This document shows positions 10,443 through 19,078 of a stretch of 64,000 bases of DNA, in pieces. The notes below the pieces were generated by a model. That model did not search any database, was not told where the DNA came from, and worked only from the letters and a program-made list of their open reading frames with translations. Both the position numbers and the translations under genes were made by a program. Source of the stretch: Zobellella taiwanensis (lineage in GTDB: Bacteria; Pseudomonadota; Gammaproteobacteria; Enterobacterales; Aeromonadaceae); contig NZ_PXYH01000016.1 of NCBI RefSeq assembly GCF_003012795.1, positions 29,429-93,428 of the forward strand, written 5' to 3'. How positions within the stretch are numbered: position 1 is the first letter of the stretch; the number at the start of each line of letters is the position of its first letter.

Positions 10443-11877
10443 ACAGATCAACCAGAGCCTGCTGCAGCCTAACGAGCTGGACATGGCCTTGCTGGATGCC
10501 CAGCTGGCGCGACTGTGCCGCCACCAGATCGATTTTGCCGATCTCTATTTCCAGAACAGTGTGCACGAGTCCTGGGTGCTGGAAGACGGTATCGTCAAGG
10601 ACGGCAGCTATAACATCGAGCAGGGCGTGGGTGTGCGGGCGGTCAGCGGCGACAAGACCGGCTTTGCCTATTCCGACGAATTGACCGCGTCGGCCCTGAG
10701 CCAGGCGGTGACCGCCGCCCGGGGCATCGCCGAGCGCGGCGGCGACGGCCGCTTCCAGATTGGCCGGGAGCAGCCGGTGACCGCCCGCTATCTCGGCCGG
10801 AACCCCCTCGACAGCCTGCAGCGCGAGCAGAAAATCGCCCTGCTGCAGCAAATGGATGCATTTGCCCGCAGCCTGGACCCGGCGGTGACCCAGGTGATCG
10901 CCTCCATTTCCGGGGTCTACGAGGAGATACTGGTGCTGGGGACAGACGGCACCCTGGCCACGGATCTGCGTCCCCTGGTGCGGCTTAACTGCTCGGTACT
11001 GGCCGAGCGCAACGGCCGGCGGGAGCGGGGCGGCAGCGGCGGCGGCGGCCGGGTTGGCTATGACTATTTCCTGGAGGAAGAGGACGGCCAGCCGCGCGCC
11101 CTGGGCTATGTTAAGGAAGCGGTACGCCAGGCCCTGGTCAACCTGGAGGCGGTGGATGCCCCCGCCGGCACCATGCCGGTGGTGCTGGGCGCCGGCTGGC
11201 CCGGGGTGTTGCTGCACGAGGCGGTGGGCCACGGCCTGGAGGGGGATTTCAACCGCAAGGGCTCTTCCGCCTACTCCGGCCGTATCGGCGAGCAGGTGGC
11301 CTCCAGCCTGTGCACCATAGTGGACGATGGCACTCTGGCCAACCGGCGCGGCTCACTCAGCGTCGATGACGAAGGCACCGCCAGCGGCTACAACGTGCTG
11401 ATCGAGAACGGCGTGCTCAAGGGCTATATGCAGGACAAGCTCAATGCCCGGCTGATGAAGATGGCGCCCACCGGTAACGGCCGGCGCGAATCCTATGCCC
11501 ACCTGCCCATGCCGCGCATGACCAACACCTATATGCTGCCCGGGCAGACACCGCCGGAGGAGATTATCCGCAGTGTGAAAAAGGGCATCTATGCGCCCAA
11601 TTTCGGCGGCGGCCAGGTGGACATCACCTCTGGCCGGTTCGTGTTCTCCGCCTCCGAAGCCTATCTGATCGAAGACGGCAAGCTGACCGCTCCCATCAAG
11701 GGGGCCACCCTGATTGGCAACGGGCCCGAGGCCATGAGCCAGGTTTCCATGGTGGGCAACGATCTGGCGCTGGACAGCGGCGTCGGAGTCTGTGGCAAGG
11801 ATGGCCAGAGCGTGCCGGTGGGGGTAGGCCAGCCGACCCTCAAGCTGGACCGGATGACGGTTGGCGGCACCCAATGA
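10432..11877 (+). CDS. tldD: metalloprotease TldD
   Basis: A 481-residue TldD, identical in length to E. coli, forming with PmbA/TldE a zinc protease that trims unfolded peptides and microcin B17 leader and influences CcdA turnover. The zinc motif HEAVGH is at 262-267 with downstream GLEGDF. The ATG at 10432 overlaps the amidase gene by 11 bp. Its partner pmbA lies 700 bp away with darP between on the opposite strand, the usual gammaproteobacterial arrangement. Confidence 0.96.
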   Translation: MSIEQINQSLLQPNELDMALLDAQLARLCRHQIDFADLYFQNSVHESWVLEDGIVKDGSYNIEQGVGVRAVSGDKTGFAYSDELTASALSQAVTAARGIAERGGDGRFQIGREQPVTARYLGRNPLDSLQREQKIALLQQMDAFARSLDPAVTQVIASISGVYEEILVLGTDGTLATDLRPLVRLNCSVLAERNGRRERGGSGGGGRVGYDYFLEEEDGQPRALGYVKEAVRQALVNLEAVDAPAGTMPVVLGAGWPGVLLHEAVGHGLEGDFNRKGSSAYSGRIGEQVASSLCTIVDDGTLANRRGSLSVDDEGTASGYNVLIENGVLKGYMQDKLNARLMKMAPTGNGRRESYAHLPMPRMTNTYMLPGQTPPEEIIRSVKKGIYAPNFGGGQVDITSGRFVFSASEAYLIEDGKLTAPIKGATLIGNGPEAMSQVSMVGNDLALDSGVGVCGKDGQSVPVGVGQPTLKLDRMTVGGTQ

Positions 11878-11889
11878 GCCGCCAGCCCT

Positions 11890-11930
11890 GATAACGACAA
11901 CGCCGGCATCAGGCCGGCGTTGTCGTTATC
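11890..11930. terminator. 18-bp perfect hairpin at the tldD/darP convergent junction
   Basis: Two 18-base arms (11890-11907 and 11913-11930) pair perfectly around a 5-nt loop, thirteen bases after the tldD stop and twenty before the darP stop. Neither side has a T-tract, so it is a strong bidirectional hairpin that may need Rho or act as a 3' stabiliser. It is not a classic intrinsic terminator. Confidence 0.6.
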
Positions 11931-11949
11931 GGAGAATGGCGCCCGGAAA

Positions 11950-12471
11950 TCAGGGCTCTATATTCTCCTTGAGGTACTGGAACAGCTCCCGGTAGGCCTT
12001 GGGGGGCAAGCCGGCGGCCTGCTCCTTGCGGCCGGTACGGGCCAGCTGGCGCAGCTTTTGCCGATCCAGGCCGTGGAATTCCGCCATCAGGGCGTCCACC
12101 CCCTTGTCACCTTCCCGGATCAGCCGGTCCCGCCACAGCTCCAGCTTGTGAAAACGGGCATTGGCCACGGCACTCTTGTGGTCGAAGGCGGCCAGGGCCT
12201 CCTGGATGGCTGACACGTCCCGGTTGCGCATCAGCTTGCCGATAAACTGCAGGTGGCGGCGCAGGGCTTCCCGCTTGTTGCCGAGCTTGTGGGCCAGGGC
12301 GATGGCATCCTGCAATTCTTCATCCAGGGGCACCTTGGCCAGCTCGCTGGGCTTGAGCCGGACCAGATCCATGCCCAGCTGCTGCAGGGCATGGCTTTCC
12401 CGCTTCATTTCGCTCTTGCTGACCCACTCGATGTCGTCGTCGTGGTCGGTGTGCTCGTCGTGTTGGCGCAT
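11950..12471 (-). CDS. darP: ribosome biogenesis factor DarP (YjgA, DUF615)
   Basis: A 173-residue DUF615 protein. DarP/YjgA binds late 50S precursors and helps fold the peptidyl-transferase region of 23S rRNA. It has an acidic, His/Asp-rich N-terminus (MRQHDEHTDHDDDIEW) followed by a helical, highly charged body with the conserved SKSEMKRESHALQ and LQFIGKLMR stretches. The start is the ATG at 12471; a longer in-frame start upstream would add 17 atypical residues. It is divergent from pmbA and convergent with tldD. Confidence 0.9.
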   Translation of the reverse strand: MRQHDEHTDHDDDIEWVSKSEMKRESHALQQLGMDLVRLKPSELAKVPLDEELQDAIALAHKLGNKREALRRHLQFIGKLMRNRDVSAIQEALAAFDHKSAVANARFHKLELWRDRLIREGDKGVDALMAEFHGLDRQKLRQLARTGRKEQAAGLPPKAYRELFQYLKENIEP

Positions 12472-12530
12472 GGCTTTTCCGTTCAAACAAAGATTTGCAT
12501 ATATATTACCAGCTTCTCCCAAGGGGCGCA

Positions 12531-12551
12531 GGGGTCTGTTATGCTAACCCC
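12531..12551 (+). promoter_or_regulatory. extended -10 promoter within a GGGGT/ACCCC dyad, upstream of pmbA
   Basis: TGT-TATGCT (12537-12545) is an extended -10 element about 30 bp upstream of the pmbA ATG; no good -35 is visible. The hexamer is flanked symmetrically by GGGGT (12531-12535) and ACCCC (12547-12551), a small dyad that could be an operator. The operator role is a guess. Confidence 0.4.
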
Positions 12552-12574
12552 AAACAGAGCCAGCGATTTCATTT

Positions 12575-13915
12575 ATGACCCCGGAAGAGATTCAAACCGA
12601 ACAGCGCCAGCTCGAACTGGCGGTAGAGCAAGCCCTGGAGGCGGCCAAGCGGCTGGGTGCCGAGGCGGCCGAAGTCTCCATCAGCAAGCAGACCGGCCTG
12701 TCGGTCAACACCCGCAATGGCGAGCTGGAAAACATTGAATTCAACAAGGATGGCGCCCTGGGTATCGCCGTGTATCGGGATGGCCGCAAGGGCTCCGCGT
12801 CCACCTCGGACCTGCGTCCCGACGCCATTGCCCGCACCGTGGCGGCGGCGCTCGATATCTCCCGCTATACTGCCGCCGATCCCTTTGCCGGTATAGCAGA
12901 GGCGGCCGACCTGGCCTGGGACGCCCCGGCGCTCGAGTTGTGTTTCCCGACGCCGCTGGAGCCGGCGGATGGCCTCGAGCTGGCACTGCGCTGCGAGCGT
13001 TCGGCCCTGGGCCGCGACAGCCGTATCAAGCAGTCGGACGGGGCCAGCTTCTCCACCAACCTGGGCATCAAGGTTTACGGTAACAGCCATGGCTTCATCA
13101 AAGGCTATGCGGGCAGCCGCTTTGGCCTGAGCTGCGTGCTGATCGGCGAGCAGGACGGCGACATGCAGCGGGAATACGGCTATACCTCGGCCCGCAGTTT
13201 CGACGATCTCTGGACGCCCGAGCGGGTGGCGGACGAGGCGGTCAGCCGCACCCTGGGCCGGCTGGGCGGGCGCAAAATAGGCACTACCCAGGCGCCGGTG
13301 CTGTTCCATCCGGACGTCGCCGGCGGCTTGTTCGGCCATCTGGTGATGGCCATCAGCGGCGGCAACCTTTACCGCAAGTCCTCCTTTTTGCTCGACGCCA
13401 AGGGCAGCCGCCTTTTCCCCGACTGGCTGGACATCCACGAGCAGCCACATCTGGACAAGGGCCTGGCCAGCGCCCCCTTCGACAACGAAGGGGTACGCAC
13501 CCGTGAGCGCCACATCATTGAGCAGGGCGTGCTGCAGACCTACCTGCTGACCAGCTATTCGGCGCGCAAGCTGGGGCTGCCGCTCACCGGCCATGCCGGC
13601 GGCATCCACAACTGGACGGTCTCCAGCAGTGGCCAGAGCCTGGCGGAACTGCTGAAGATGATGGGCTCCGGCCTGCTGGTGACCGAGATGATGGGACAAG
13701 GGGTGAACATTGTCACCGGCGACTACTCCCGTGGTGCCGCCGGTTTCTGGGTGGAGAACGGCGAAATTGCCTATCCGGTGGAGGAAATCACCATTGCCGG
13801 CAACCTGAAGGGTATGTTTGCCGGTATTCAGGCCATCGGCACCGACATAGAAACCCGCTCCAGCCTGCAGACCGGCTCTGTGCTGATCGACAATATGAAG
13901 ATAGCTGGACAGTAA
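12575..13915 (+). CDS. pmbA: metalloprotease PmbA (TldE)
   Basis: A 446-residue PmbA/TldE, the non-zinc-binding partner that forms the TldD/TldE heterodimeric peptidase. It lacks an HExxxH motif, as expected. Conserved landmarks are EVSISKQTGLSVNTRNGELE near the N-terminus, the DAKGSRLFPDWLDI region and the C-terminal GMFAGIQAIGTDIE. The ATG at 12575 gives the canonical MTPEEI-type terminus. The gene ends 5 bp before G-rich heptamers that open the repeat array shared with the convergent mgtE. Confidence 0.95.
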   Translation: MTPEEIQTEQRQLELAVEQALEAAKRLGAEAAEVSISKQTGLSVNTRNGELENIEFNKDGALGIAVYRDGRKGSASTSDLRPDAIARTVAAALDISRYTAADPFAGIAEAADLAWDAPALELCFPTPLEPADGLELALRCERSALGRDSRIKQSDGASFSTNLGIKVYGNSHGFIKGYAGSRFGLSCVLIGEQDGDMQREYGYTSARSFDDLWTPERVADEAVSRTLGRLGGRKIGTTQAPVLFHPDVAGGLFGHLVMAISGGNLYRKSSFLLDAKGSRLFPDWLDIHEQPHLDKGLASAPFDNEGVRTRERHIIEQGVLQTYLLTSYSARKLGLPLTGHAGGIHNWTVSSSGQSLAELLKMMGSGLLVTEMMGQGVNIVTGDYSRGAAGFWVENGEIAYPVEEITIAGNLKGMFAGIQAIGTDIETRSSLQTGSVLIDNMKIAGQ

Positions 13916-13920
13916 AAACC

Positions 13921-13948
13921 GGGATTGGGGACTGGTGATTAGGGATTA
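13921..13948 (+). repeat. four degenerate GGGAYTR heptamers after pmbA
   Basis: Reading 13921-13948 in sevens gives GGGATTG, GGGACTG, GTGATTA and GGGATTA, starting 5 bases after the pmbA stop. They belong to the same family as the inverted arrays beyond them, and contain both the ACT and ATT variants that the two large arrays have fixed separately. The G-rich strand is the pmbA transcript sense. Confidence 0.85.
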
Positions 13949-13962
13949 GAAACCATACCTTC

Positions 13963-14062
13963 AGTCCCTAGTCCCTAGTCCCTAGTCCCTAGTCCCTAGT
14001 CCCTAGTCCCTAGTCCCTAGTCCCTAGTCCCTAGTCCCTAGTCCCTAGTCCCTAGTCCCTAG
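13963..14062 (-). repeat. heptamer array 1, left part: (AGTCCCT)14 plus AG
   Basis: Fourteen perfect tandem copies of AGTCCCT fill 13963-14060, and a fifteenth is broken after AG by the IS. On the minus strand the unit reads GGGACTA. With the five copies to the right of the IS, the undisturbed array held 19 identical units ending 10 bp from the mgtE stop codon. No unit carries a substitution, so the array is young or actively homogenised. Confidence 0.98.
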
Positions 14063-15743
14063 AGCACCGATCAGTTTAAAAGTTGAGCAGATCGACATGC
14101 GTTCTGATACATGATCAAATACACAGTATCTGTTCAGACTTAGAGTATTGATGCATGTCCGATCCTCGCTATTGGGACTGTCCCGTTGAATTGACCAAAA
14201 AAGAGAAATTTATCTGCAGTAAGCTGAAAACAACCGGAAAATTGTTTGTCTTCCTGCGGGAAACGCGGCATCTCATCTTCAATGACGAGCTCAACCATCA
14301 GCTGTGTGCCATGTACGCCGATCACCCCAAAGGCAAGCCGCCCGTACCGGCGGCACAACTGGCCATGGCCACCCTGTTACAGGCCTATGAACAGAAATCT
14401 GACGCCGGCGCCACCCTGGAGGCGATGTTCGATGTACGTTGGCGGATGGTGCTCAACTGTCTGGGGGATGACGACACCGCGCCCTTTTCTCAAGGGACCT
14501 TGTGTGACTTCCGCCATCGCTTGATCAAACATAACTTGGACGTCACCCTACTGGAGCGAACCGTCCAGATTGCCAAGGAATTTGGTGGTTTTGGCCACCA
14601 GCAGCTCAGGGTCGCGCTGGACTCCGCCCCATTGCAGGGCGCTGGACGGGTGGAGGACACCTTTAATCTGGTGGGGCACGCACTGGCACTGGTGCTGGAC
14701 TGTGCCGCCCGGCTCAGGATGGTCAGCGAAGAGCAGATTATCGCGGAGGCGGGGACCCGCCTCCTCGGTCAGTCCAGCATCAAGGCGGCGCTGGATATAG
14801 ATTGGTCGGTTCCGGAAGAAAAGCACAACGCCATCAATACGTTGCTTGATGATGTGGCGGCGATGAGGCAATGGCTTGAACGTCAGCCGCCGGGGATGGT
14901 GGAGCACCAAGAGCTGCAAGCGTGCCTGTCGCTGCTGGAAAAGGTGTTGGCGCAAAATATCGAGCCCGATCCGGATGGCGGCGCACGGATCAAGCAAGCC
15001 GTGGCCAAGGACCGGCAGATCTCGGTTACCGACGGCAGCATGCGGCATGGGCGTAAATCGCGCTCTCGCACCATTAACGGCTTCAAGCAGCATATTGCCA
15101 TTGATATGGACAGCAAGCTGGTGCTGGCCACCTGTGTTCGCCCGGCCAATGAAGCGGAGCACGAGGCGTCGACATGGCTGAAGCCTAAGGTGTTGAACTA
15201 TGGTCCGGTGATTGAACTGAGCATCGATCGCGGCTATCTGGCGTCCGCCTGGACAAAGGAGCTGCATGAGCAGGGCCAGAAAATCATTGCCAAGCCGTGG
15301 AATCCGGGCAACAACGGCAAGTTCAACAAGAAGGCGTTCGACATTGATCTGGTAGCGGGGCAAGTCACCTGCCCGACAGGGCACAGCGTTGCCATCCGCG
15401 TCGGTCAGGTTAGCCGGGCCCATTTCCCAGCCAGCCACTGCAACCGGTGTCCGAAGCAAGCGCAGTGTACGAGCTCAGGGCAAGGCAGGATACTGACCCT
15501 GCACCCGCAAGAGGCGATGCTGCAAGGCCTAAAGCCGTATGTAGAAACGGCGAAAGGACGGGCCGATGCCAGAGAGCGAGTCAAGGTAGAGCACGCTCTG
15601 GCATCGATCTGTAATCGGAAAGGGCCCAGGACCAGGTACCTGGGCCTGCGACTGAACGAATACGATCTTAACCGGACAGCGATGATCACCAACTTGCATA
15701 TAGCACTGCGTCTAGCTGCCTGATTTTTAAACTATATGGCGCT
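14063..15743 (+). mobile_element. IS1182-type insertion sequence within heptamer array 1
   Basis: A complete 1681-bp element. The left end AGCACCGATCAGTTTAAAA and the inverted right end AGCGCCATATAGTTTAAAAA are imperfect terminal inverted repeats. CTAG flanks both sides (14059-14062 and 15744-15747). Deleting the element and one CTAG restores the heptamer register exactly, which supports a 4-bp target duplication. It carries one transposase gene on the plus strand and is visibly less GC-rich than its surroundings, as expected of an acquired element. It interrupts only repeats, not a gene. Assignment to the IS1182 group rests on the transposase layout. Confidence 0.9.
14155..15723 (+). CDS. 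IS1182-family DDE transposase
   Basis: A 522-residue intact transposase. The N-terminal DUF772-type region (about 25-130, with KGKPPVPAAQLAMATLLQ and FDVRWRMVLNCLG) is followed by an RNase H-like DDE domain; likely catalytic residues are Asp156 (ALDSAP), Asp358 (SIDRGY) and Glu479 (KVEHALA). The insertion between the first two acids holds a long helical stretch, and a Cys cluster (406, 429, 432, 438) looks like a small zinc ribbon. It ends with the typical DLNRTAMITNLHIALRL tail. The ATG at 14155 is the first plausible start, 93 bp inside the left end. No frameshift or stop is seen, so the element may be active. Confidence 0.9.
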   Translation: MSDPRYWDCPVELTKKEKFICSKLKTTGKLFVFLRETRHLIFNDELNHQLCAMYADHPKGKPPVPAAQLAMATLLQAYEQKSDAGATLEAMFDVRWRMVLNCLGDDDTAPFSQGTLCDFRHRLIKHNLDVTLLERTVQIAKEFGGFGHQQLRVALDSAPLQGAGRVEDTFNLVGHALALVLDCAARLRMVSEEQIIAEAGTRLLGQSSIKAALDIDWSVPEEKHNAINTLLDDVAAMRQWLERQPPGMVEHQELQACLSLLEKVLAQNIEPDPDGGARIKQAVAKDRQISVTDGSMRHGRKSRSRTINGFKQHIAIDMDSKLVLATCVRPANEAEHEASTWLKPKVLNYGPVIELSIDRGYLASAWTKELHEQGQKIIAKPWNPGNNGKFNKKAFDIDLVAGQVTCPTGHSVAIRVGQVSRAHFPASHCNRCPKQAQCTSSGQGRILTLHPQEAMLQGLKPYVETAKGRADARERVKVEHALASICNRKGPRTRYLGLRLNEYDLNRTAMITNLHIALRLAA

Positions 15744-15780
15744 CTAGTCCCTAGTCCCTAGTCCCTAGTCCCTAGTCCCT
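15744..15780 (-). repeat. heptamer array 1, right part: five AGTCCCT copies
   Basis: Target-duplication CTAG followed by repeats to 15780 (units starting at 15746, 15753, 15760, 15767 and 15774). The array stops 10 bases before the TGA of mgtE (minus strand), so an mgtE transcript would run straight into GGGACTA repeats. Confidence 0.97.
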
Positions 15781-15789
15781 TTTTCTTAT

Positions 15790-17151
15790 TCAGTGCAGCA
15801 GGATCAGCGTGGCCAGGCCCAGAAACGACAGCAGGCCCACGGTATCCGTGATGGTGGTCAGGGCCATGGAGCCGGCCAGGGCCGGATCTATGTTGAGCCG
15901 CTTCATCACCAACGGGATAGTGGCACCGGCGATCCCGGCCACCGACAGGTTGATGAACATGGCAGCGGCAATCACCAGGCCGATTTCCCAACTGCCCTTC
16001 CACAGGCTGACCACAACGGCGATGGCCAGGGCCCAGACCATGCCGTTAATAAGGCCCACCAGGGCTTCCTTGGTCAGCAGCCAGCGGGCATTGCTGTCGC
16101 CGATATGGCCGACCGCCATGCCGCGGATGACCAGTGCCAGGGTCTGGTTGCCGGCAATGCCACCCATGGAAGGCACTATGGTCATCAGGATGGCCAGGGT
16201 GGCCAGCTGGGATAGGGTGGCTTCAAACATGTTGGACACGCTGGCCGCCACCAGGGCGGTGCCCAGGTTGACGGTAAGCCAGATGGAACGGCGCCGGGCG
16301 CTGGTCAGCACGGGGGCGAAGGTGTCCTCGTCGTCGTCCATCTTGGCCATCCCCATCATGGAGTGTTCGCCCTCTTCCCGGATGATGTCTACAACATCGT
16401 CTATGGTGATCCGCCCCAGCAACTGGTTATTGTCGTCGACCACCGGCGCCGACAGCCAGTCGTGGCGTTCGAACAGGTTGGCCACCTCGGTGTCGGTCAT
16501 GGTCAGGGGAATGGCCTCGACCGAGGTGTCCATCACCTCGGCCACGGTGGCGGTGGGCGCCTGCACCACCAGGCTGGCGAGCGGCATGTCTCCCAGCAGG
16601 CGGTTGTGCTGATCCACTACATAGAGGGTGTCGGTGCCTTCGGGCAGCTCGCTGTGGCGGCGCAGGTAGCGCAGCACCACGTCGATGGTCACGTCCGGAC
16701 GCAGGCTGATGAACTCGGTATTCATCAGCGAGCCGGCGGTATCTTCCGGGTAGGACAGGGCCTGCTCGGCCCGCTGCCGATCCTGTTCGTCCATCTGGTC
16801 CAGCACCTGGGTGAACAGCTGCTCGGGCAGATCCCGCAGCACATAGGCCAGATCGTCCGACTCCATGTCTTCCAGGGCGATGGCCAGTTTTTCCGGATCC
16901 ATCAGCCGGATGATGCCGTCGCGCACTTCTTCCGACAGTTCTTCCAGGATCTCGCCGTAGTCGTCGGGGTCGATCAGCTGCCACAGCACCTTGCGGCTGG
17001 GGGAGGGCGACGACTCCAGCAGCCAGGCCACATCCCCCGGGCGCATTTGCTGCAGCATGCGCCGCACGTGCACGAACATGCCGCTGTTGAGGGCCTGGGT
17101 GATGGTTTCCAGGTGATCCGGTGTTCTGGGTTGTTCGGCTGGCTCAGTCAT
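15790..17151 (-). CDS. mgtE: magnesium transporter MgtE
   Basis: A 453-residue MgtE Mg2+ channel. It has an N-terminal superhelical domain (about 15-130, repeated LEDMESDDLAYVLRDLP-like helices), a CBS pair (about 135-260, with LYVVDQHNRLLG and APVVDDNNQLLGRI) and five membrane helices from about 285. The pore-lining helix carries the conserved PSMGGIAGNQTLALVIRG. In characterised homologues Mg2+ binding to the cytoplasmic domains closes the pore. It is the last gene of the minus-strand cluster, 26 bp after ptsO, and ends at the heptamer array. Confidence 0.96.
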   Translation of the reverse strand: MTEPAEQPRTPDHLETITQALNSGMFVHVRRMLQQMRPGDVAWLLESSPSPSRKVLWQLIDPDDYGEILEELSEEVRDGIIRLMDPEKLAIALEDMESDDLAYVLRDLPEQLFTQVLDQMDEQDRQRAEQALSYPEDTAGSLMNTEFISLRPDVTIDVVLRYLRRHSELPEGTDTLYVVDQHNRLLGDMPLASLVVQAPTATVAEVMDTSVEAIPLTMTDTEVANLFERHDWLSAPVVDDNNQLLGRITIDDVVDIIREEGEHSMMGMAKMDDDEDTFAPVLTSARRRSIWLTVNLGTALVAASVSNMFEATLSQLATLAILMTIVPSMGGIAGNQTLALVIRGMAVGHIGDSNARWLLTKEALVGLINGMVWALAIAVVVSLWKGSWEIGLVIAAAMFINLSVAGIAGATIPLVMKRLNIDPALAGSMALTTITDTVGLLSFLGLATLILLH

Positions 17152-17177
17152 CCGGGCTCCGGCGCGGCTGGGGAGGG

Positions 17178-17453
17178 TTATTCCGATTCGTTAAAGCGAG
17201 CCGCCACCAGCCGGGCCACGGCCTCCATGGCGGCTTCGGCGTCGGGGCCTTCGGCGACGACCCGGATGGCGTGGCCCTGGGCGGTTTCCAGCATCAGCAG
17301 TCCCATCACGCTGTTGGCGGGGGCCTGCTTCTCCTGGTTACAGACGGTGACCACGGCATCGAACTGCTGGGTCAGCTGCACCAGCTGGATGGCGGCCCGG
17401 GCGTGCAGGCCCAGCTTGTTGACGATTTGCAGGTCCCGTTCAATTTTCGGCAT
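17178..17453 (-). CDS. ptsO: PTS-Ntr phosphocarrier NPr
   Basis: A 91-residue HPr-like phosphocarrier of the nitrogen PTS. The phosphorylated histidine is His17 in LGLHARAA, and the Ser-containing [10 protein letters not shown] helix follows. NPr receives phosphate from PtsP and passes it to PtsN. The ATG at 17453 is chosen because upstream codons lie inside rapZ. It overlaps the rapZ 3' end by 14 bp, and the rpoN-hpf-ptsN-rapZ-ptsO order is the standard one. Confidence 0.95.
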   Translation of the reverse strand: MPKIERDLQIVNKLGLHARAAIQLVQLTQQFDAVVTVCNQEKQAPANSVMGLLMLETAQGHAIRVVAEGPDAEAAMEAVARLVAARFNESE

Positions 17454-18306
17454 TGCGTTTTTCCAGGGTACGGTGACGGATTTGGACACTCTTGCCCAAC
17501 TGGCCGAAGACCCGCGCCAGTTGCTCGGCGATGAATACCGAGCGATGCTGGCCGCCGGTGCAGCCGATGGCCACAGTGACATAGCTGCGGTTGTTGCGCT
17601 CCAGGTGGGGCATCCAGGTGATCAGCAGGTTTTCCAGCTGCCACAGGTATTTCATGACCTCGGGCTGGCTGGCCAGGTAATCGGCCACCTGCTGATCCTT
17701 GCCGGTAAAGGGGCGCAGCTCGGCCACCCAGTGGGGGTTGGGCAGGAAACGGGCGTCGAACACAAAATCGGCGTCCTTGGAGACGCCATATTTGTAGCCG
17801 AAGGATTCGAATACCCAGTTCAGCTCCTTTTCCTTTTTGCCGAGAATGCGCTCGCGGATAATCTCGCTCAGGTCGTGGATGCTCAGGGCCGAGGTATCGA
17901 TGCGCAGGTCCGCGTCCGAGGACAGGGGGGCCAGCAGGTGGGTTTCTTCCCGGATGGCCTCGTCCAGGGTCAGGCTGTGACGGGACAGGGGGTGCAGCCG
18001 GCGGGTGTCGCCAAAGCGGCGGATCAGCACCGAGTTGTCCGCATCGATGAAGATACTCGACAAATTGACCCCGTCCATCGCCCTGACTTCCGCCAGGAAG
18101 GCTTCGAGCTGCTCGCTGCTGTCTGGCAGGTTGCGCACGTCTATGCTGACTGCCACCTCGCCCGGCCGGTGCCGGCGCAGGCGGACCAGTTCCGGCAGCA
18201 GTTCCACCGGCAGGTTGTCGACACAGTAATAGCCCAGATCCTCCAGTACCCGCAGGGCCACCGTCTTGCCGGAGCCCGAACGACCACTGACGATAACCAG
18301 CTGCAT
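17440..18306 (-). CDS. rapZ: RNase adapter protein RapZ
   Basis: A 288-residue RapZ/YvcJ-family protein. The Walker A loop is GRSGSGKT (8-15) and the C-terminal RNA/metabolite-binding domain carries [10 protein letters not shown]. In enterobacteria RapZ binds glucosamine-6-phosphate, presents GlmZ RNA to RNase E and so tunes GlmS synthesis for cell-wall and LPS precursors. The ATG at 18306 is 11 bp after ptsN. Whether GlmY/GlmZ exist here cannot be told from this window. Confidence 0.95.
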   Translation of the reverse strand: MQLVIVSGRSGSGKTVALRVLEDLGYYCVDNLPVELLPELVRLRRHRPGEVAVSIDVRNLPDSSEQLEAFLAEVRAMDGVNLSSIFIDADNSVLIRRFGDTRRLHPLSRHSLTLDEAIREETHLLAPLSSDADLRIDTSALSIHDLSEIIRERILGKKEKELNWVFESFGYKYGVSKDADFVFDARFLPNPHWVAELRPFTGKDQQVADYLASQPEVMKYLWQLENLLITWMPHLERNNRSYVTVAIGCTGGQHRSVFIAEQLARVFGQLGKSVQIRHRTLEKRNAEN

Positions 18307-18317
18307 GGCGGCTTTCC

Positions 18318-18764
18318 TCAGGCTGAAGTGATGATACGGTAGAGTTCGTCGTCGCTGCCGGCCTGGCGGAGTTGCTTGCAGACCTGCTTGTTGCTCAGCT
18401 TTTCGGCGATAAGCGACAGGGTTTTCAGGTGCTGCTTGCACTCCTGCTCGGGGACCAGCAGGGCGAACACCAGGCCGACCGGCTGGTTGTCGATGGCATC
18501 GAATTCCACCGGTTCGGCAAAGGTGAGTAATACGGCGGTCGCCTGGTTGTCATTGCTGATACGGCCGTGGGGAATGGCGATACCGTTGCCGATACCGGTA
18601 CTGCCCATTTTTTCCCGGGCCAGCAGGCAATCGAACAACTGTTGACTGCTGACGTTCAGGTGCTGGGCGGCAAGCTCGCTGATGATTTCCAGGGCTCGTT
18701 TCTTGCTTGTGCAGGGAACTGCACTGCGGGTGCAGTCCCTGCTCAGTATATCGGCGACTTCCAT
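18318..18764 (-). CDS. ptsN: PTS-Ntr enzyme IIA (EIIA-Ntr)
   Basis: A 148-residue EIIA of the fructose-mannitol fold, the terminal phospho-acceptor of PTS-Ntr, which regulates potassium transport and sensor kinases rather than sugar uptake. The phosphorylated His is His66 in IAIPHGRI. The ATG at 18764 leaves 2 bp after hpf, so the genes are co-transcribed. Confidence 0.95.
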   Translation of the reverse strand: MEVADILSRDCTRSAVPCTSKKRALEIISELAAQHLNVSSQQLFDCLLAREKMGSTGIGNGIAIPHGRISNDNQATAVLLTFAEPVEFDAIDNQPVGLVFALLVPEQECKQHLKTLSLIAEKLSNKQVCKQLRQAGSDDELYRIITSA

Positions 18765-18766
18765 GG

Positions 18767-19054
18767 TTATTTTTGCTTGAGCTTCTCTTTGTGTTTGATG
18801 ATCTGGCGATCCAGCTTGTCGACCAGGCTGTCGATGGCCGCGTACATGTCTTCATGCTGGGAATTGGCGAAGACTTCACCGCCGCTGACGTTCAGCTTGG
18901 CCTCGGCAATCTGCTGCATTTTTTCCACATTCAGGATGACGTGAGCGTTGGTAATGTGATCGAAGTGGCGCTCCAGCTTGGAAAATTTGCTGTTCACGTA
19001 GTCACGCAGTGAGTCGGTGATTTCCACATGGTGTCCAGTCAGGTTTATTTGCAT
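18767..19054 (-). CDS. hpf: ribosome hibernation-promoting factor (short form)
   Basis: A 95-residue short HPF of the S30AE family. It binds the mRNA/tRNA channel of the 30S subunit and, with RMF, forms inactive 100S ribosomes in stationary phase. Visible are the MQINLTGHHVEIT start, the KFSKLERHFDHI helix and a basic tail HKEKLKQK. It lacks the C-terminal dimerisation domain of long HPF. It sits 24 bp after rpoN. Confidence 0.93.
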   Translation of the reverse strand: MQINLTGHHVEITDSLRDYVNSKFSKLERHFDHITNAHVILNVEKMQQIAEAKLNVSGGEVFANSQHEDMYAAIDSLVDKLDRQIIKHKEKLKQK

Positions 19055-19078
19055 AACGTCTTCCTTCTTTGTCTGCCT

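Noticed and set aside
14063..15743. Composite transposon with cargo
   Set aside because: Only the transposase fits between the inverted repeats and there is no second copy in the window.
13963..15780. CRISPR array
   Set aside because: Units are 7 bp, strictly contiguous and without spacers; no cas genes nearby.
16363..18342. 659-codon open frame across mgtE, ptsO and rapZ on the plus strand
   Set aside because: It spans three well-identified genes and their junctions on the opposite strand, and the translation is His/Gln/Gly low complexity.
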